From Nocardia jinanensis (GTDB lineage Bacteria > Actinomycetota > Actinomycetes > Mycobacteriales > Mycobacteriaceae), in assembly GCF_014645735.1 (NCBI RefSeq), contig NZ_BMMH01000036.1, positions 1 through 41,497 on the forward strand: 41,497 nucleotides of DNA. The letters are read 5' to 3'. Both the position numbers and the translations under genes were made by a program. This document shows positions 26,127-34,036 of the stretch, piece by piece. Every line of letters begins with the position of its first letter. Within the stretch, counting starts at the first letter, position 1. Under the pieces are notes generated by a model. The model made no database searches and was not told the DNA's origin. It saw only the letters and a program-made list of their open reading frames with translations.

Positions 26127-27671
26127 TCACAGACCGAACGGCGGCGGCGCGGCCGATTCGTACCGCAGCATCCGGTGACCGATCAGGATCTCGCTCCCCG
26201 GGACCAGCACCACCGGTTGGTGCGGCGGGATACGGACCCAGTCGCGGTAGCCCGCGGCCCGGGTGCGGGTGCCGTTGGTGGACCCGCGATCGACGAGCGC
26301 CACATCCCAATTGACCAGCCGCAGTTCGGCGTGCGCGCGTGACATCCCGCCGGAATTGTCGATCACCTGCAGCGGGGTGAGCCCACGCCGGGCCGGTTCG
26401 GAATGTTCCGGGTCGCGGCCGAGCACGGAATCGCCTTCCAGTAGATAGGTCGCGCCGTCGTCGAGGACCAGGATGCCCAGTGGCGGCCGCACCACTTCGA
26501 TCAGCGGTTGGGTCTGATCCACGGGCATACCGCAGACGCTGCAGAAGGCCGCGCGCGGATCGGTGGGATGCGCGCGCGCACATTTGAACCCCATGACCTT
26601 GACAGTGAGCGCATTGCCCTTGGCCGTGGCCTCGGTCCGGCGGCGCAGTTCCGGGTCCAGCGGCGGGGTACCGCGCTCGACCGGCCCGTGCGCCACGTAC
26701 GGCAGGTCCTGGCGCGGAGTGGGATGCGCGGGGGTCCGCCGGAGTGGATCGGCATCGTCCGGCCGGGCGCCCGGTGTGTCCTCCGGTCCGGTGCCGCCGC
26801 GCGATAGTTGCCGTCCGCTGATCTCGGTCTGCGCCCGATGCGGATCGGTATCGCTGCCATCGCGCGACCCGCCGGCGAGTGCGGGGTCGCCCACCCCGGC
26901 GCCGGGCCGGCTGCCCCGCTGGGAGAGTTCGACCGTATCTATCAACGGCGTCGATACCGCCGTGACCACAGCGTCCGGGTCCGGGGACGATACCGGCTGC
27001 CGATCCGGCGATCCCCGCAGCGGCCGGACAGTATCCGCGGTCTCCCCCGGATCGGCGGCCGGCTCCCGGATCGTCCGGCTCCCGGTCGCGGTGCCGGGCG
27101 CGACGGCCCCGCCCGGGTCGCCGGGGGGCGTCCAGGCGATCACCCCGCCGGCCTCGGCGATCCCCTCCACCAACCGGCCGATACCGCGGGTGGACGGTAG
27201 TGCGGGCCGGAAATCCTCGTCCGGGTCGACGGAGGTGTCGTCGACGAACAGCGCGACCGCTCGGGCCGGTGTCGCCGCCGCACGGTCGACAGTGAACACC
27301 GCGTCCCGGCCGTGGAAGTACTCGCTGTCCACACCGGTGAGCACCGCGGTGACGGCGCCGTGCAGGAATATCGCGACGCGACCGGGCCCCGCGGCGGAGA
27401 GAATGCCGAAATCTGTCGAGGTCCCCGGGCTGGTCCGGTCCGACTGCGCCATGAGCCATCTGGTGGCTTCGCGGGCGATCAGCGCTCCCGGACCGTCGGG
27501 CCGCCGCGCGGCTGCCTCGTGCACCAGTTCGGCCAAGGCCACGAGAGCTCGCATCGCGGGGGCGTCCTCGGTGGGCCGGCCGGGCCCGCGATGGGCGACC
27601 AGTACCACCGCGCCCGCGACCCGGGCCGCCGCGTGTGGTCCGGCGACGACCTCGACCTGCTGATCCCGCAT
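26127..27671 (-). CDS. FHA-domain protein with Cys/His cluster and an unassigned N-terminal domain
   Basis: The 514-residue protein ends in an FHA domain: VLGRDPEHSEP (about 413), SRAHAELRL and DRGSTNGTRTR (about 463), which should bind phosphothreonine peptides. Before it, near residues 363-379, a C-x3-H-x8-C-x2-C arrangement suggests a zinc-binding knuckle. Residues 1-190 (including VAIFLHGAVTAVLTGVDSEY) form a domain I do not recognise, and 190-340 is a Pro/Asp/Thr-rich, probably disordered stretch. No membrane segment is seen. The ATG at 27671 is the most plausible start; the frame remains open upstream but overlaps the divergent lipoprotein gene antisense. A Ser/Thr-kinase signalling role is inferred. 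Confidence 0.75.
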   Translation of the reverse strand: MRDQQVEVVAGPHAAARVAGAVVLVAHRGPGRPTEDAPAMRALVALAELVHEAAARRPDGPGALIAREATRWLMAQSDRTSPGTSTDFGILSAAGPGRVAIFLHGAVTAVLTGVDSEYFHGRDAVFTVDRAAATPARAVALFVDDTSVDPDEDFRPALPSTRGIGRLVEGIAEAGGVIAWTPPGDPGGAVAPGTATGSRTIREPAADPGETADTVRPLRGSPDRQPVSSPDPDAVVTAVSTPLIDTVELSQRGSRPGAGVGDPALAGGSRDGSDTDPHRAQTEISGRQLSRGGTGPEDTPGARPDDADPLRRTPAHPTPRQDLPYVAHGPVERGTPPLDPELRRRTEATAKGNALTVKVMGFKCARAHPTDPRAAFCSVCGMPVDQTQPLIEVVRPPLGILVLDDGATYLLEGDSVLGRDPEHSEPARRGLTPLQVIDNSGGMSRAHAELRLVNWDVALVDRGSTNGTRTRAAGYRDWVRIPPHQPVVLVPGSEILIGHRMLRYESAAPPPFGL

Positions 27672-27815
27672 CGGGATCAGCCTCCGTCGGAGTCGCGCTG
27701 CGGTTCGCCTGCCACCGCTCCAGGGTATGGCACGGGGCCCGGCGCCCCTCCCCGAGATCGTCCTCGGTCGGGTAACTTCGACACCGCAGCTTCGATCGGA
27801 ACGGGGGGCCAGCCC

Positions 27816-29024
27816 ATGGTTCGGATATCGCGTGCCGGCACCGTCACCGCGGTCGTCGCTCTCGTGGCGGCCGCACTGTCCGGATGCGGTTCGCTGGCCG
27901 GGACGGCGGTCCCGGGGGAGATCGACGTACGCACCCTGGCTGTCGGCGATTTCCCGGTCGAGAAATTCAGCTATCCGGGCGATGCCGGCGACTACGGCCC
28001 GATACTGGAGGGCATCCGGATGTCGGAGTCTGTCGTGACCAGCGATCAGATCGACCCCGCACTGAAATACGGCCGCGGGTCCAAGGTACTGCCCGATCCC
28101 GCCACCGCGATCGACTTCCTCGCGAATGTGTCCGAGCCGGTGCTGAAGAACCGGAAGTTGGTGGTCGGTTACGCCGTCAGTGGCGCCGACCGCGACGATC
28201 CGGAGGGCCAGACCCGGCCGGAGTCCGGCGCCACCGCGATCACTGTGGTGGCACTGCGTTTTCCCGACACCACGGCGGCCACCAAAGCGGCCAAGGAGCT
28301 GGAGGACGCCGATATCAATGTCTCCCGGGACAACCGGCGGCTGAAATCGGACGAATATCCCGACGCGTTGGTGCACTGGCGGCCCGGTATCGCCAATATC
28401 GGCGCATTCCTGGCCCACGACGAATTCGTGATCTCACTGTTCGTGCAGCGGCCGAAAGCCGATAGCTCGGATCTGGTGTCCTGGGTCGACAAAACGCTCA
28501 CCGCCCAGCTCGCTCAGCTCGGCCGGTTCCGGCCGACCCCCATCGCGGATATCGCGGATCTGCCGGTCGATCCCGAGAACATGCTGTCCCGGGTGGTCGT
28601 CGCCGATCGGAAAGGGCAGGTCCCCGATCCCGACAAGTTCGCCGTCTACGGCCGGAACCACCTGATCGATTCGGCCGACGATCAGCCCACCCGCGCCCGT
28701 CTGCTCGACGAATCCGGTTTCGAGAGCGCCGCCTACGCCGACGGCAGTTCGGTGGCCCGGGTGCGCGATCCGGCGGGCGCGCCGATCCTGGTGGACGGTT
28801 TCATCGAATCGGCGGGCGAGGCCTACGATCCGTATCCCGCCGTGGCCGGTGTTCCCGGTGCGAAATGCCTGCGGCTCAACGATGAAGGCGATCCACAGCA
28901 CCAGTACCGGTTTCGTTGCTTCGTCCCCTACAAGCGGTATGTGGGCGTCGTGTCCAGCGATAACGAGACCGAGGTCGAGCAGAAGACCGCGGCCCAGTAC
29001 GCGTTGCTCGCCAACAGTCTCTGA
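27816..29024 (+). CDS. secreted lipoprotein of unknown function
   Basis: The 402-residue protein has a signal peptide with lipobox LSGC (Cys near residue 24), so it is probably lipid-anchored outside the membrane. The mature part has no motif I can assign; it contains a repeated-looking alpha/beta segment (ALRFPDTTAATKAAKELE; RLLDESGFESAAYADGSS) and a pair of late cysteines (AKCLRL, FRCFVPY) that could form a disulfide. Large lipoproteins of this type are frequent in Nocardia. The ATG at 27816 has a G-rich ribosome-binding site just upstream. It is divergent from the FHA gene and directly precedes the intergenic region of the iron-box operon; a 303-bp gap argues for separate transcription. 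Confidence 0.75.
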   Translation: MVRISRAGTVTAVVALVAAALSGCGSLAGTAVPGEIDVRTLAVGDFPVEKFSYPGDAGDYGPILEGIRMSESVVTSDQIDPALKYGRGSKVLPDPATAIDFLANVSEPVLKNRKLVVGYAVSGADRDDPEGQTRPESGATAITVVALRFPDTTAATKAAKELEDADINVSRDNRRLKSDEYPDALVHWRPGIANIGAFLAHDEFVISLFVQRPKADSSDLVSWVDKTLTAQLAQLGRFRPTPIADIADLPVDPENMLSRVVVADRKGQVPDPDKFAVYGRNHLIDSADDQPTRARLLDESGFESAAYADGSSVARVRDPAGAPILVDGFIESAGEAYDPYPAVAGVPGAKCLRLNDEGDPQHQYRFRCFVPYKRYVGVVSSDNETEVEQKTAAQYALLANSL

Positions 29025-29110
29025 TCCCACGCCGGCCGGACGGTGACCCGCACGGAATTCGTTGCGGCGCGGACACTCTCGCCGCCCGGCGCGCCGCGCC
29101 GATTTTGCTC

Positions 29111-29129
29111 CAAGGGCAGGCTAGCCTTA
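29111..29129 (+). promoter_or_regulatory. IdeR/DtxR iron-box-like site 1
   Basis: Aligned by eye with the 19-bp IdeR consensus TTAGGTTAGGCTAACCTAA, the site matches at 13 positions, including the core AGGCTA and the right arm CCT. A perfect 10-bp palindrome AGGCTAGCCT is at its centre. It lies about 215 bp before the start of the dioxygenase gene, farther than usual for simple repression, but iron boxes often occur in multiples. Confidence 0.5.
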
Positions 29130-29224
29130 CCGTGTTCTGCGTCTCATCACAGCACGAACGCCGGGCGCCCGCATACCCGCCCACCTGTACGTTGAGTGTT
29201 CAATGCGCAATTGCTATCACACGC

Positions 29225-29243
29225 CTTAGTTAGGTAACCCTTG
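29225..29243 (+). promoter_or_regulatory. IdeR/DtxR iron-box-like site 2 overlapping the -35
   Basis: The site has TTAGTTAGGTAACCC with the inner TTAGG and CC-T of the IdeR consensus in register, 11 of 19 matches by hand alignment. It touches the -35 element of the operon promoter, the position expected for repression by iron-loaded IdeR. The match is weak by itself; its value is in the position and in the companion site 114 bp upstream. Confidence 0.4.
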
Positions 29244-29269
29244 CTATGGCCGCGCAAAGGCACTAATTT
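29241..29269 (+). promoter_or_regulatory. promoter of the five-gene biosynthetic operon
   Basis: TTGCTA (29241-29246) and TAATTT (29264-29269) are separated by exactly 17 bp, the sigma-70/SigA optimum, in an AT-richer stretch of an otherwise GC-rich region. Transcription would start near 29276, giving a leader of about 50 bases before the GTG at 29328. The remainder of 29025-29327 holds no gene. Confidence 0.6.
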
Positions 29270-29327
29270 CGCACATCGAATCCGCACTCCGGTACTCCGA
29301 ACAACGCTTCCGAGAAGGGGAATTTTG

Positions 29328-30488
29328 GTGAAAAGCGTTCTCTCCGAACGTAAGACGCTTCACCCACCTAGCATCGAAGATATCGAGCACCGCGAGTTAC
29401 CCGAAGCCGCCGGACAGGCCGTACGTGAATTGGCCGCTGAGATCGCGTTCACACTGGATCCCGCCCCGGGCGCTGCCGCGCGCACCCTCGCCGACCCCGC
29501 TCTGCTCGAGCTGATCCGCGCTCGTTCCGGCGAACTTCCCGCGGCGGTCCGCCGGGCGATGCGCCCACCGGCGGCCCCGGCCGGAGCCTGTGTACTGCGG
29601 CGGCTGCCACTGCGTGACGACGAGATCGGCCCCACCCCGCCGGATTGGCAGACCGCGACCGCGTGGACCGCCGAATCAAACCGCCCCGGCTGCTCGTTCG
29701 AGCTGGATATCGCCATGCTGCTGCTCGCCGCGGCGGCCGGCGAACCCTTCGGCTGGGCCGGTCAGCAGGACGGACGCCTGGTCAACAACATCGTGCCCGC
29801 CGTCGGCCACGAACTCGAGCAGTCCGGAGCCAGCAGCACTATCCTGCTCAGCCCGCACACCGAGGACGCGTTCCATCCGCGGCGCGCGAACCTGCTGCTG
29901 CTGAGCTGTCTGCGCAACCCAGACCGGGTCGGCACCACGGTATCGTCGGTGCGCCGAGTAGAACTGACAGCGGCGGAACAGGACACGCTGCGCAGACCTA
30001 CGCTACCGATCCTGCCGGATGTCTCCTACGGGTCCGGATTCGACCGCGACACCGCCATATCGGTGCCCACACTGTGGTGCGAGCCCGGGTACGAAGGCGT
30101 ATCCGGGGCGCTCACGATGCGGTTCGACCCTGCCTACACCCCGCTCGACGAGGCCGATCCGGATTACCGCGCGGCCTACCGGCGGCTGGAGGACGAACTC
30201 GAACGAGTCTGCGTACTGGCCTGTCTCGAACCCGGAGAGCTGCTCCTGGTCGATAACGACGTCGCAGTTCACGGCCGGGTCCCGTTCACCGCGCGCTACG
30301 ACGGCACCGACCGCTGGCTCAAACGAGTGAACATCCGGCTACCCGAACGCCCACGCCGCGCGGCCGAATCCGAGGAGAATGGATACGGTCAGCAGATCAT
30401 CGCGCCCTTCGCGCCGCCACCGGCGCAACGGGCGCGAGCAGAGCGGAACGGTGCAGTAGATGATCGAGGATCCGTTGAGCACACGTGA
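29328..30488 (+). CDS. VioC/AsnO-type Fe(II)/2-oxoglutarate amino-acid hydroxylase
   Basis: The 386-residue protein belongs to the clavaminate-synthase-like branch typified by VioC (arginine beta-hydroxylase) and AsnO (asparagine hydroxylase). The iron ligands are H177 and E179 in SPHTEDAFHPRRA and H315 in DVAVHGRVPF; the 2-oxoglutarate arginine is R333 in DRWLKRVNIR. Ligand spacing and flanking motifs are close to VioC, so hydroxylation of a free amino acid or small amino-acid derivative, rather than a carrier-bound one, is the best guess; which one cannot be read from sequence. The start is a GTG with AAGGGG seven bases upstream. It is the first gene of the operon and overlaps the next by 29 bases. 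Confidence 0.88.
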   Translation: MKSVLSERKTLHPPSIEDIEHRELPEAAGQAVRELAAEIAFTLDPAPGAAARTLADPALLELIRARSGELPAAVRRAMRPPAAPAGACVLRRLPLRDDEIGPTPPDWQTATAWTAESNRPGCSFELDIAMLLLAAAAGEPFGWAGQQDGRLVNNIVPAVGHELEQSGASSTILLSPHTEDAFHPRRANLLLLSCLRNPDRVGTTVSSVRRVELTAAEQDTLRRPTLPILPDVSYGSGFDRDTAISVPTLWCEPGYEGVSGALTMRFDPAYTPLDEADPDYRAAYRRLEDELERVCVLACLEPGELLLVDNDVAVHGRVPFTARYDGTDRWLKRVNIRLPERPRRAAESEENGYGQQIIAPFAPPPAQRARAERNGAVDDRGSVEHT

Positions 30489-31470
30489 CCGAGCGACCCC
30501 CTTGCGTATCCTGAGCCGCGGCGATCTCGCCGATGTGCCGGTGGCCCCGGTCGAGGTGGTCCGCGCGGTGGAGGAAGCGTATATCGCACTGGCCGCTGGG
30601 GATTCCGATAATCCACGCAAGCTCAGCGTCGCCAATCCGGACGGCTGGTCGGTCGCCTACGCGATGCTCGGCCGCGACGGCCGGCGCCGGGTGGTCGCCA
30701 TGAAGACGTCGTACAAGTTCGATCCGGGTCACGACCGCACCACGAAACGCTACTTCACGACCATCACGCTCTACGACGACACCACAGGCGCGCCCATCGC
30801 CATGATGGACTGCTCCCGGGTGGGCGCGCTGCGGACCCCGGCGGTCTCGGCGCTGCTGGTACGCGAAACGCTGCACCGGGACGCGGAAGCCGTGCTGCTC
30901 GTCGGCACCGGCACCCAGGGCCGCAACGCACTGCCGCATCTGCTGGCCGCCAATCCGCAACTGCGCAAACTGATGTTGTACGGCACCCATCCCGAGGGCA
31001 TCGAGGCGGTACACCGGCAGCTGGCCGACTACGCACCGCACGCGCTGCTGGAGAATGTGGACGATCCGTACGCCGCGGCCCGGACGGCCGACGTGGTGCT
31101 GGCGACCGCCGGGCCGGGCACCGAGGTGGCCATCGAATCCGAACACCTGAAACCGGGTTCGGTAGTCGTTCTCGTGGGTTACGGACTGGCCCCCTCGACC
31201 CTGCACGACGCCGACCGGGTCGTCGCCACCAGTGCCGAGCAGATGGCGCTCACGGGCACTGATATGGCCGACGACAACGGCGAACTGCGCCGAGTCGACG
31301 CGGAACTGCCACAGATTCTGAGCCGGCGGGCCGTGGCCCGGCATCGGGCGGAGGACAAGATCTTCGTCTACAACAGCGGTCTGGTGCTCACCGATGTCGC
31401 GGTGGCGCACGCCCTGGCCGTCCGCGCGATCGCCGAAGGCCGCGGCACGGAGGTTCCGCTATGGGATTGA
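30460..31470 (+). CDS. SbnB-like dehydrogenase (ornithine cyclodeaminase/mu-crystallin family)
   Basis: The 336-residue protein has the family's substrate segment (MKTSYKFDPGH), CSRVGALRTPAVSAL and the NAD-binding Rossmann loop LLVGTGTQGR (G149-G154). In staphyloferrin B biosynthesis SbnB oxidatively splits N-(1-amino-1-carboxy-2-ethyl)-glutamate into L-2,3-diaminopropionate and 2-oxoglutarate; VioK plays a comparable part in viomycin. The co-transcribed SbnA-like gene makes that role more likely than proline formation from ornithine. Start: the ATG at 30460, with a TTG at 30475 preceded by GAGGA as an alternative. It overlaps the decarboxylase gene by ten bases. Confidence 0.85.
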   Translation: MIEDPLSTRDRATPLRILSRGDLADVPVAPVEVVRAVEEAYIALAAGDSDNPRKLSVANPDGWSVAYAMLGRDGRRRVVAMKTSYKFDPGHDRTTKRYFTTITLYDDTTGAPIAMMDCSRVGALRTPAVSALLVRETLHRDAEAVLLVGTGTQGRNALPHLLAANPQLRKLMLYGTHPEGIEAVHRQLADYAPHALLENVDDPYAAARTADVVLATAGPGTEVAIESEHLKPGSVVVLVGYGLAPSTLHDADRVVATSAEQMALTGTDMADDNGELRRVDAELPQILSRRAVARHRAEDKIFVYNSGLVLTDVAVAHALAVRAIAEGRGTEVPLWD

Positions 31471-32843
31471 CCGGAGCCGACGCCCCGGCCGGAGCAGAAC
31501 CGGGTTCTCCCGGCCGAAACGCCGGGACGGTGGCGGTACCGGTGCCCGCCCGTCGCGATCGATGGGAGCAGCAGGTCCTCGCCGACCCGCAACTCCTGGG
31601 CGATATCGCCTTCGCGGTCGGGGGCCCTTTCCATCTGATGTATCCGGCCAGGGTCGTGGACAATATCCGGGCATTCCAGCGGGTTTTCACCGAATCCCGG
31701 GTCTCGGGAACCGTCTACTACGGCAAGAAGGCCAATAAAGCGGCCTGCGTGGCGCGCGCCTGCGCCACCGCCGGGGCGGGTATCGATATCGCGAGCACCG
31801 GTGAACTCACCGCTGCGCTGGGGCAGGGAATCCGCGGATCCGAGCTGATGGTCACCGGCCCCGAGAAATCCGACGAGCTGCACTGGCTGGCCGCCCGGCA
31901 CGACTGCCTGATCGCGGTGGACAGTATCGGTGAGCTGAAACGACTGGCCGCATCGGATATCCCGATGAGAGTCCTGCTGCGGGCCCTGCCCGCGGCGTCG
32001 GCCAGCAGGTTCGGGATGTCGGCCGAGGAACTCGACCACGCGGTGTCCGAGGCGGCGGAGTATCCGTCGATTTCGGTGCAGGGCTTCAGCTTCCATCTCT
32101 CCGGTTACGACCCGATTCCGCGCGCCGATATGGCCGGGCAATTGCTCGACCGTTGCCGTGCCGCACGCTCACTGGGCCATCCGGCGACCATCATCTCCCT
32201 CGGCGGCGGCTTCGGTGTCGACTATGTTCCCGCCACCGAATGGTCGGCATTCCAGCAGCAGGTGACCCGTCGCTGGTTCCATTCCGGCAAAGCGTTCGAG
32301 TCGTACTACCCGTATTCCTTTCCCGAGCCCGGCCCGGCCATGCTCGCCACGATTCTCGAACGCGACGATCTCGCGGGCCGACTGCGGCGTACCGATACGA
32401 CCGTCGCGGTCGAACCGGGCCGCGCCCTGCTGGACCGGGCGGGCAGCACGGTTTTCCGGGTACAGGGCGGCAAGACCCGCCATGAACACGGGCAGCCCTA
32501 CCGGATCCTGACCGTGGACGGCTCCAGCCTGAGCCTTTCCGAACAATGGTTCGACAGTGAATACCTCCCCGACCCGGTGCTCTGGCCCGAGGAGCCCGGT
32601 ACCCCGACGGCCACCGTCGTCGGTGCCGCCACCTGCCTCGAATCCGACATGCTGAGCTGGCGCCGGATTCCGCTGCCCCGCGCAGCCGTTCCCGGCGATC
32701 TGCTGATCTACCCGAATACCGCCGGATATCAAATGGATTCCAACGAATCGCCCTTTCACGAACTACCCCTCCCGCCGAAGGTGGTGCTCTCCGAGGCACC
32801 GGGCGGCCGGTATCGCTGGGCTCTCGATCAATCCTGTCAGTGA
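31461..32843 (+). CDS. fold-type III PLP-dependent decarboxylase (SbnH/DapDC/ornithine decarboxylase-like)
   Basis: The 460-residue protein is an alanine-racemase-fold decarboxylase: the PLP lysine is K90 in YYGKKANK, the barrel has FSFHLSGYDP and the glycine loop SLGGGFGVDY, EPGRALLDRAG binds the cofactor phosphate region, and CLESDML carries the catalytic cysteine/acid pair of the second domain. Staphyloferrin B's SbnH is a relative that decarboxylates a citryl-diaminopropionate intermediate. No citrate-adenylating synthetase is encoded here, so this enzyme may act on free diaminopropionate, on a carboxyethyl-amino-acid adduct, or on an unrelated diamino acid. The first ~35 residues are Ala/Pro-rich and not conserved in the family. 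GGAGG precedes the ATG. Confidence 0.88.
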   Translation: MGLTGADAPAGAEPGSPGRNAGTVAVPVPARRDRWEQQVLADPQLLGDIAFAVGGPFHLMYPARVVDNIRAFQRVFTESRVSGTVYYGKKANKAACVARACATAGAGIDIASTGELTAALGQGIRGSELMVTGPEKSDELHWLAARHDCLIAVDSIGELKRLAASDIPMRVLLRALPAASASRFGMSAEELDHAVSEAAEYPSISVQGFSFHLSGYDPIPRADMAGQLLDRCRAARSLGHPATIISLGGGFGVDYVPATEWSAFQQQVTRRWFHSGKAFESYYPYSFPEPGPAMLATILERDDLAGRLRRTDTTVAVEPGRALLDRAGSTVFRVQGGKTRHEHGQPYRILTVDGSSLSLSEQWFDSEYLPDPVLWPEEPGTPTATVVGAATCLESDMLSWRRIPLPRAAVPGDLLIYPNTAGYQMDSNESPFHELPLPPKVVLSEAPGGRYRWALDQSCQ

Positions 32844-32899
32844 GACCGGCAGCCCCGGTCTCGTCGCACTGCCCGCTATCGACGCCCAGGAGAACCGCC

Positions 32900-34036
32900 A
32901 TGTCCCTCGTCACCCGTGTCACGGACCTGATCGGCCGCACCCCGCTCTTCGAATTGGCCGCGACCCCGTCCGGCACCCGATTACTTCTCAAGCTCGAACA
33001 GTTCAACCCCACCGGCGCCGCCAAGATCCGGATGGCGCGGGAAATGGTTCTCGACGCGGAGCGTCGGGGTTTGCTGCGCGATGGCGGACATATCATCGAA
33101 TCCACCTCCGGAAATACCGGGCTCGGTCTCGCGGTGGTCGCCGCCGAACGCGGCTATCGTTTCACCGCGGTAGTAGACCATCACGCGAGTAAGGACAAAC
33201 TGCGGGCGATGCGGGCAATGGGCGCGGAGCTGGTTTTCGTCGCCGACGACGGTGACGACAATCTGGCGACCTCGGCGCGGGAAGATCACGCGGCGGCGAT
33301 GGCGGCCGGGGAATCCGACGCGTTCTTCACCGAACAGCACAACAACGACGCCAACGCCGTGGGGTATTACGCGGTCGCCGAGGAATTACTGGCCGAGGTG
33401 GACCGCGTCGATATCCTGCTGTCCGCGGTCGGTACCGGCGGTTCCCTGTTCGGTACCGCGACCCGGCTGCGACAGCTGGGTTGTGTACCGCGGGTGATCG
33501 GGGTGGAACCGGTCGGGTCGATCGCCTTCGGCGGAGCGGGCGGACCGTACTGGCAGTCCGGCACGGGCACCCCGCCCGGGGCCACCATCGGCACCGCCGT
33601 GGACTACGACCTGCTCGACGAGGGAGTGAAGGTGACGGATCGGGCCGCGTTCGCCACCTGCCGCGCGGTATCGCGCCGGCTGGGCCTGATGCTCGGTGGT
33701 TCGGCGGGCGGTTCGGTCCATGCCGCGCTGACCCGGCTGGAGGAGTTCCCGGCCGGGTCCACCGTGGTCACCATCGTCTGTGACGGTGGCGAGAAGTATC
33801 TCGATACCGTCTTCGACGACGATTGGATGGCCGCTCGTGAACTGCTCGATACCGAGGCCGAACGCGAAGTCCACGCCATGCTGGCGCAGTACGCCCCGGC
33901 GGGCCGGGGCAATCATCCGGTGGGGGCGGCTGTTTTGAACGATGCCGCTGCCGGGAATACCCACGCCGTCCGCGTCGCTCGACCGGGCGATCACGACCAT
34001 ACGGAGGAATCGGACACTATGGTGCGGGCCCGGTGA
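32900..34036 (+). CDS. SbnA-like PLP enzyme of the cysteine synthase family
   Basis: The 378-residue protein is a fold-type II beta-replacement enzyme. The PLP lysine is K42 in NPTGAAKIRMA, the substrate loop is STSGNTGLG, and the cofactor phosphate loop is AVGTGGSLFG. SbnA couples O-phospho-L-serine with glutamate to give the precursor that SbnB cleaves to diaminopropionate; the neighbouring SbnB-like gene supports this over ordinary cysteine synthesis. The last ~50 residues (QYAPAGRGNHPVGAAVL onward) extend beyond CysK. The ATG at 32900 has AGGAG seven bases upstream, after a 56-bp gap. Four bases of the stop overlap the MATE start (GTGA). Confidence 0.87.
   Translation: MSLVTRVTDLIGRTPLFELAATPSGTRLLLKLEQFNPTGAAKIRMAREMVLDAERRGLLRDGGHIIESTSGNTGLGLAVVAAERGYRFTAVVDHHASKDKLRAMRAMGAELVFVADDGDDNLATSAREDHAAAMAAGESDAFFTEQHNNDANAVGYYAVAEELLAEVDRVDILLSAVGTGGSLFGTATRLRQLGCVPRVIGVEPVGSIAFGGAGGPYWQSGTGTPPGATIGTAVDYDLLDEGVKVTDRAAFATCRAVSRRLGLMLGGSAGGSVHAALTRLEEFPAGSTVVTIVCDGGEKYLDTVFDDDWMAARELLDTEAEREVHAMLAQYAPAGRGNHPVGAAVLNDAAAGNTHAVRVARPGDHDHTEESDTMVRAR

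Noticed and set aside
29111..29269. Zur (zinc) control of the biosynthetic operon, as for ethylenediamine-disuccinate clusters
   Set aside because: No TGAAAATnATTTTCA-like Zur palindrome is visible, whereas IdeR-like boxes are; not excluded experimentally.
30460..31470. Simple ornithine cyclodeaminase making proline
   Set aside because: Operon partners, especially the SbnA-like enzyme, make the SbnB role more likely, although the family signature alone does not decide.
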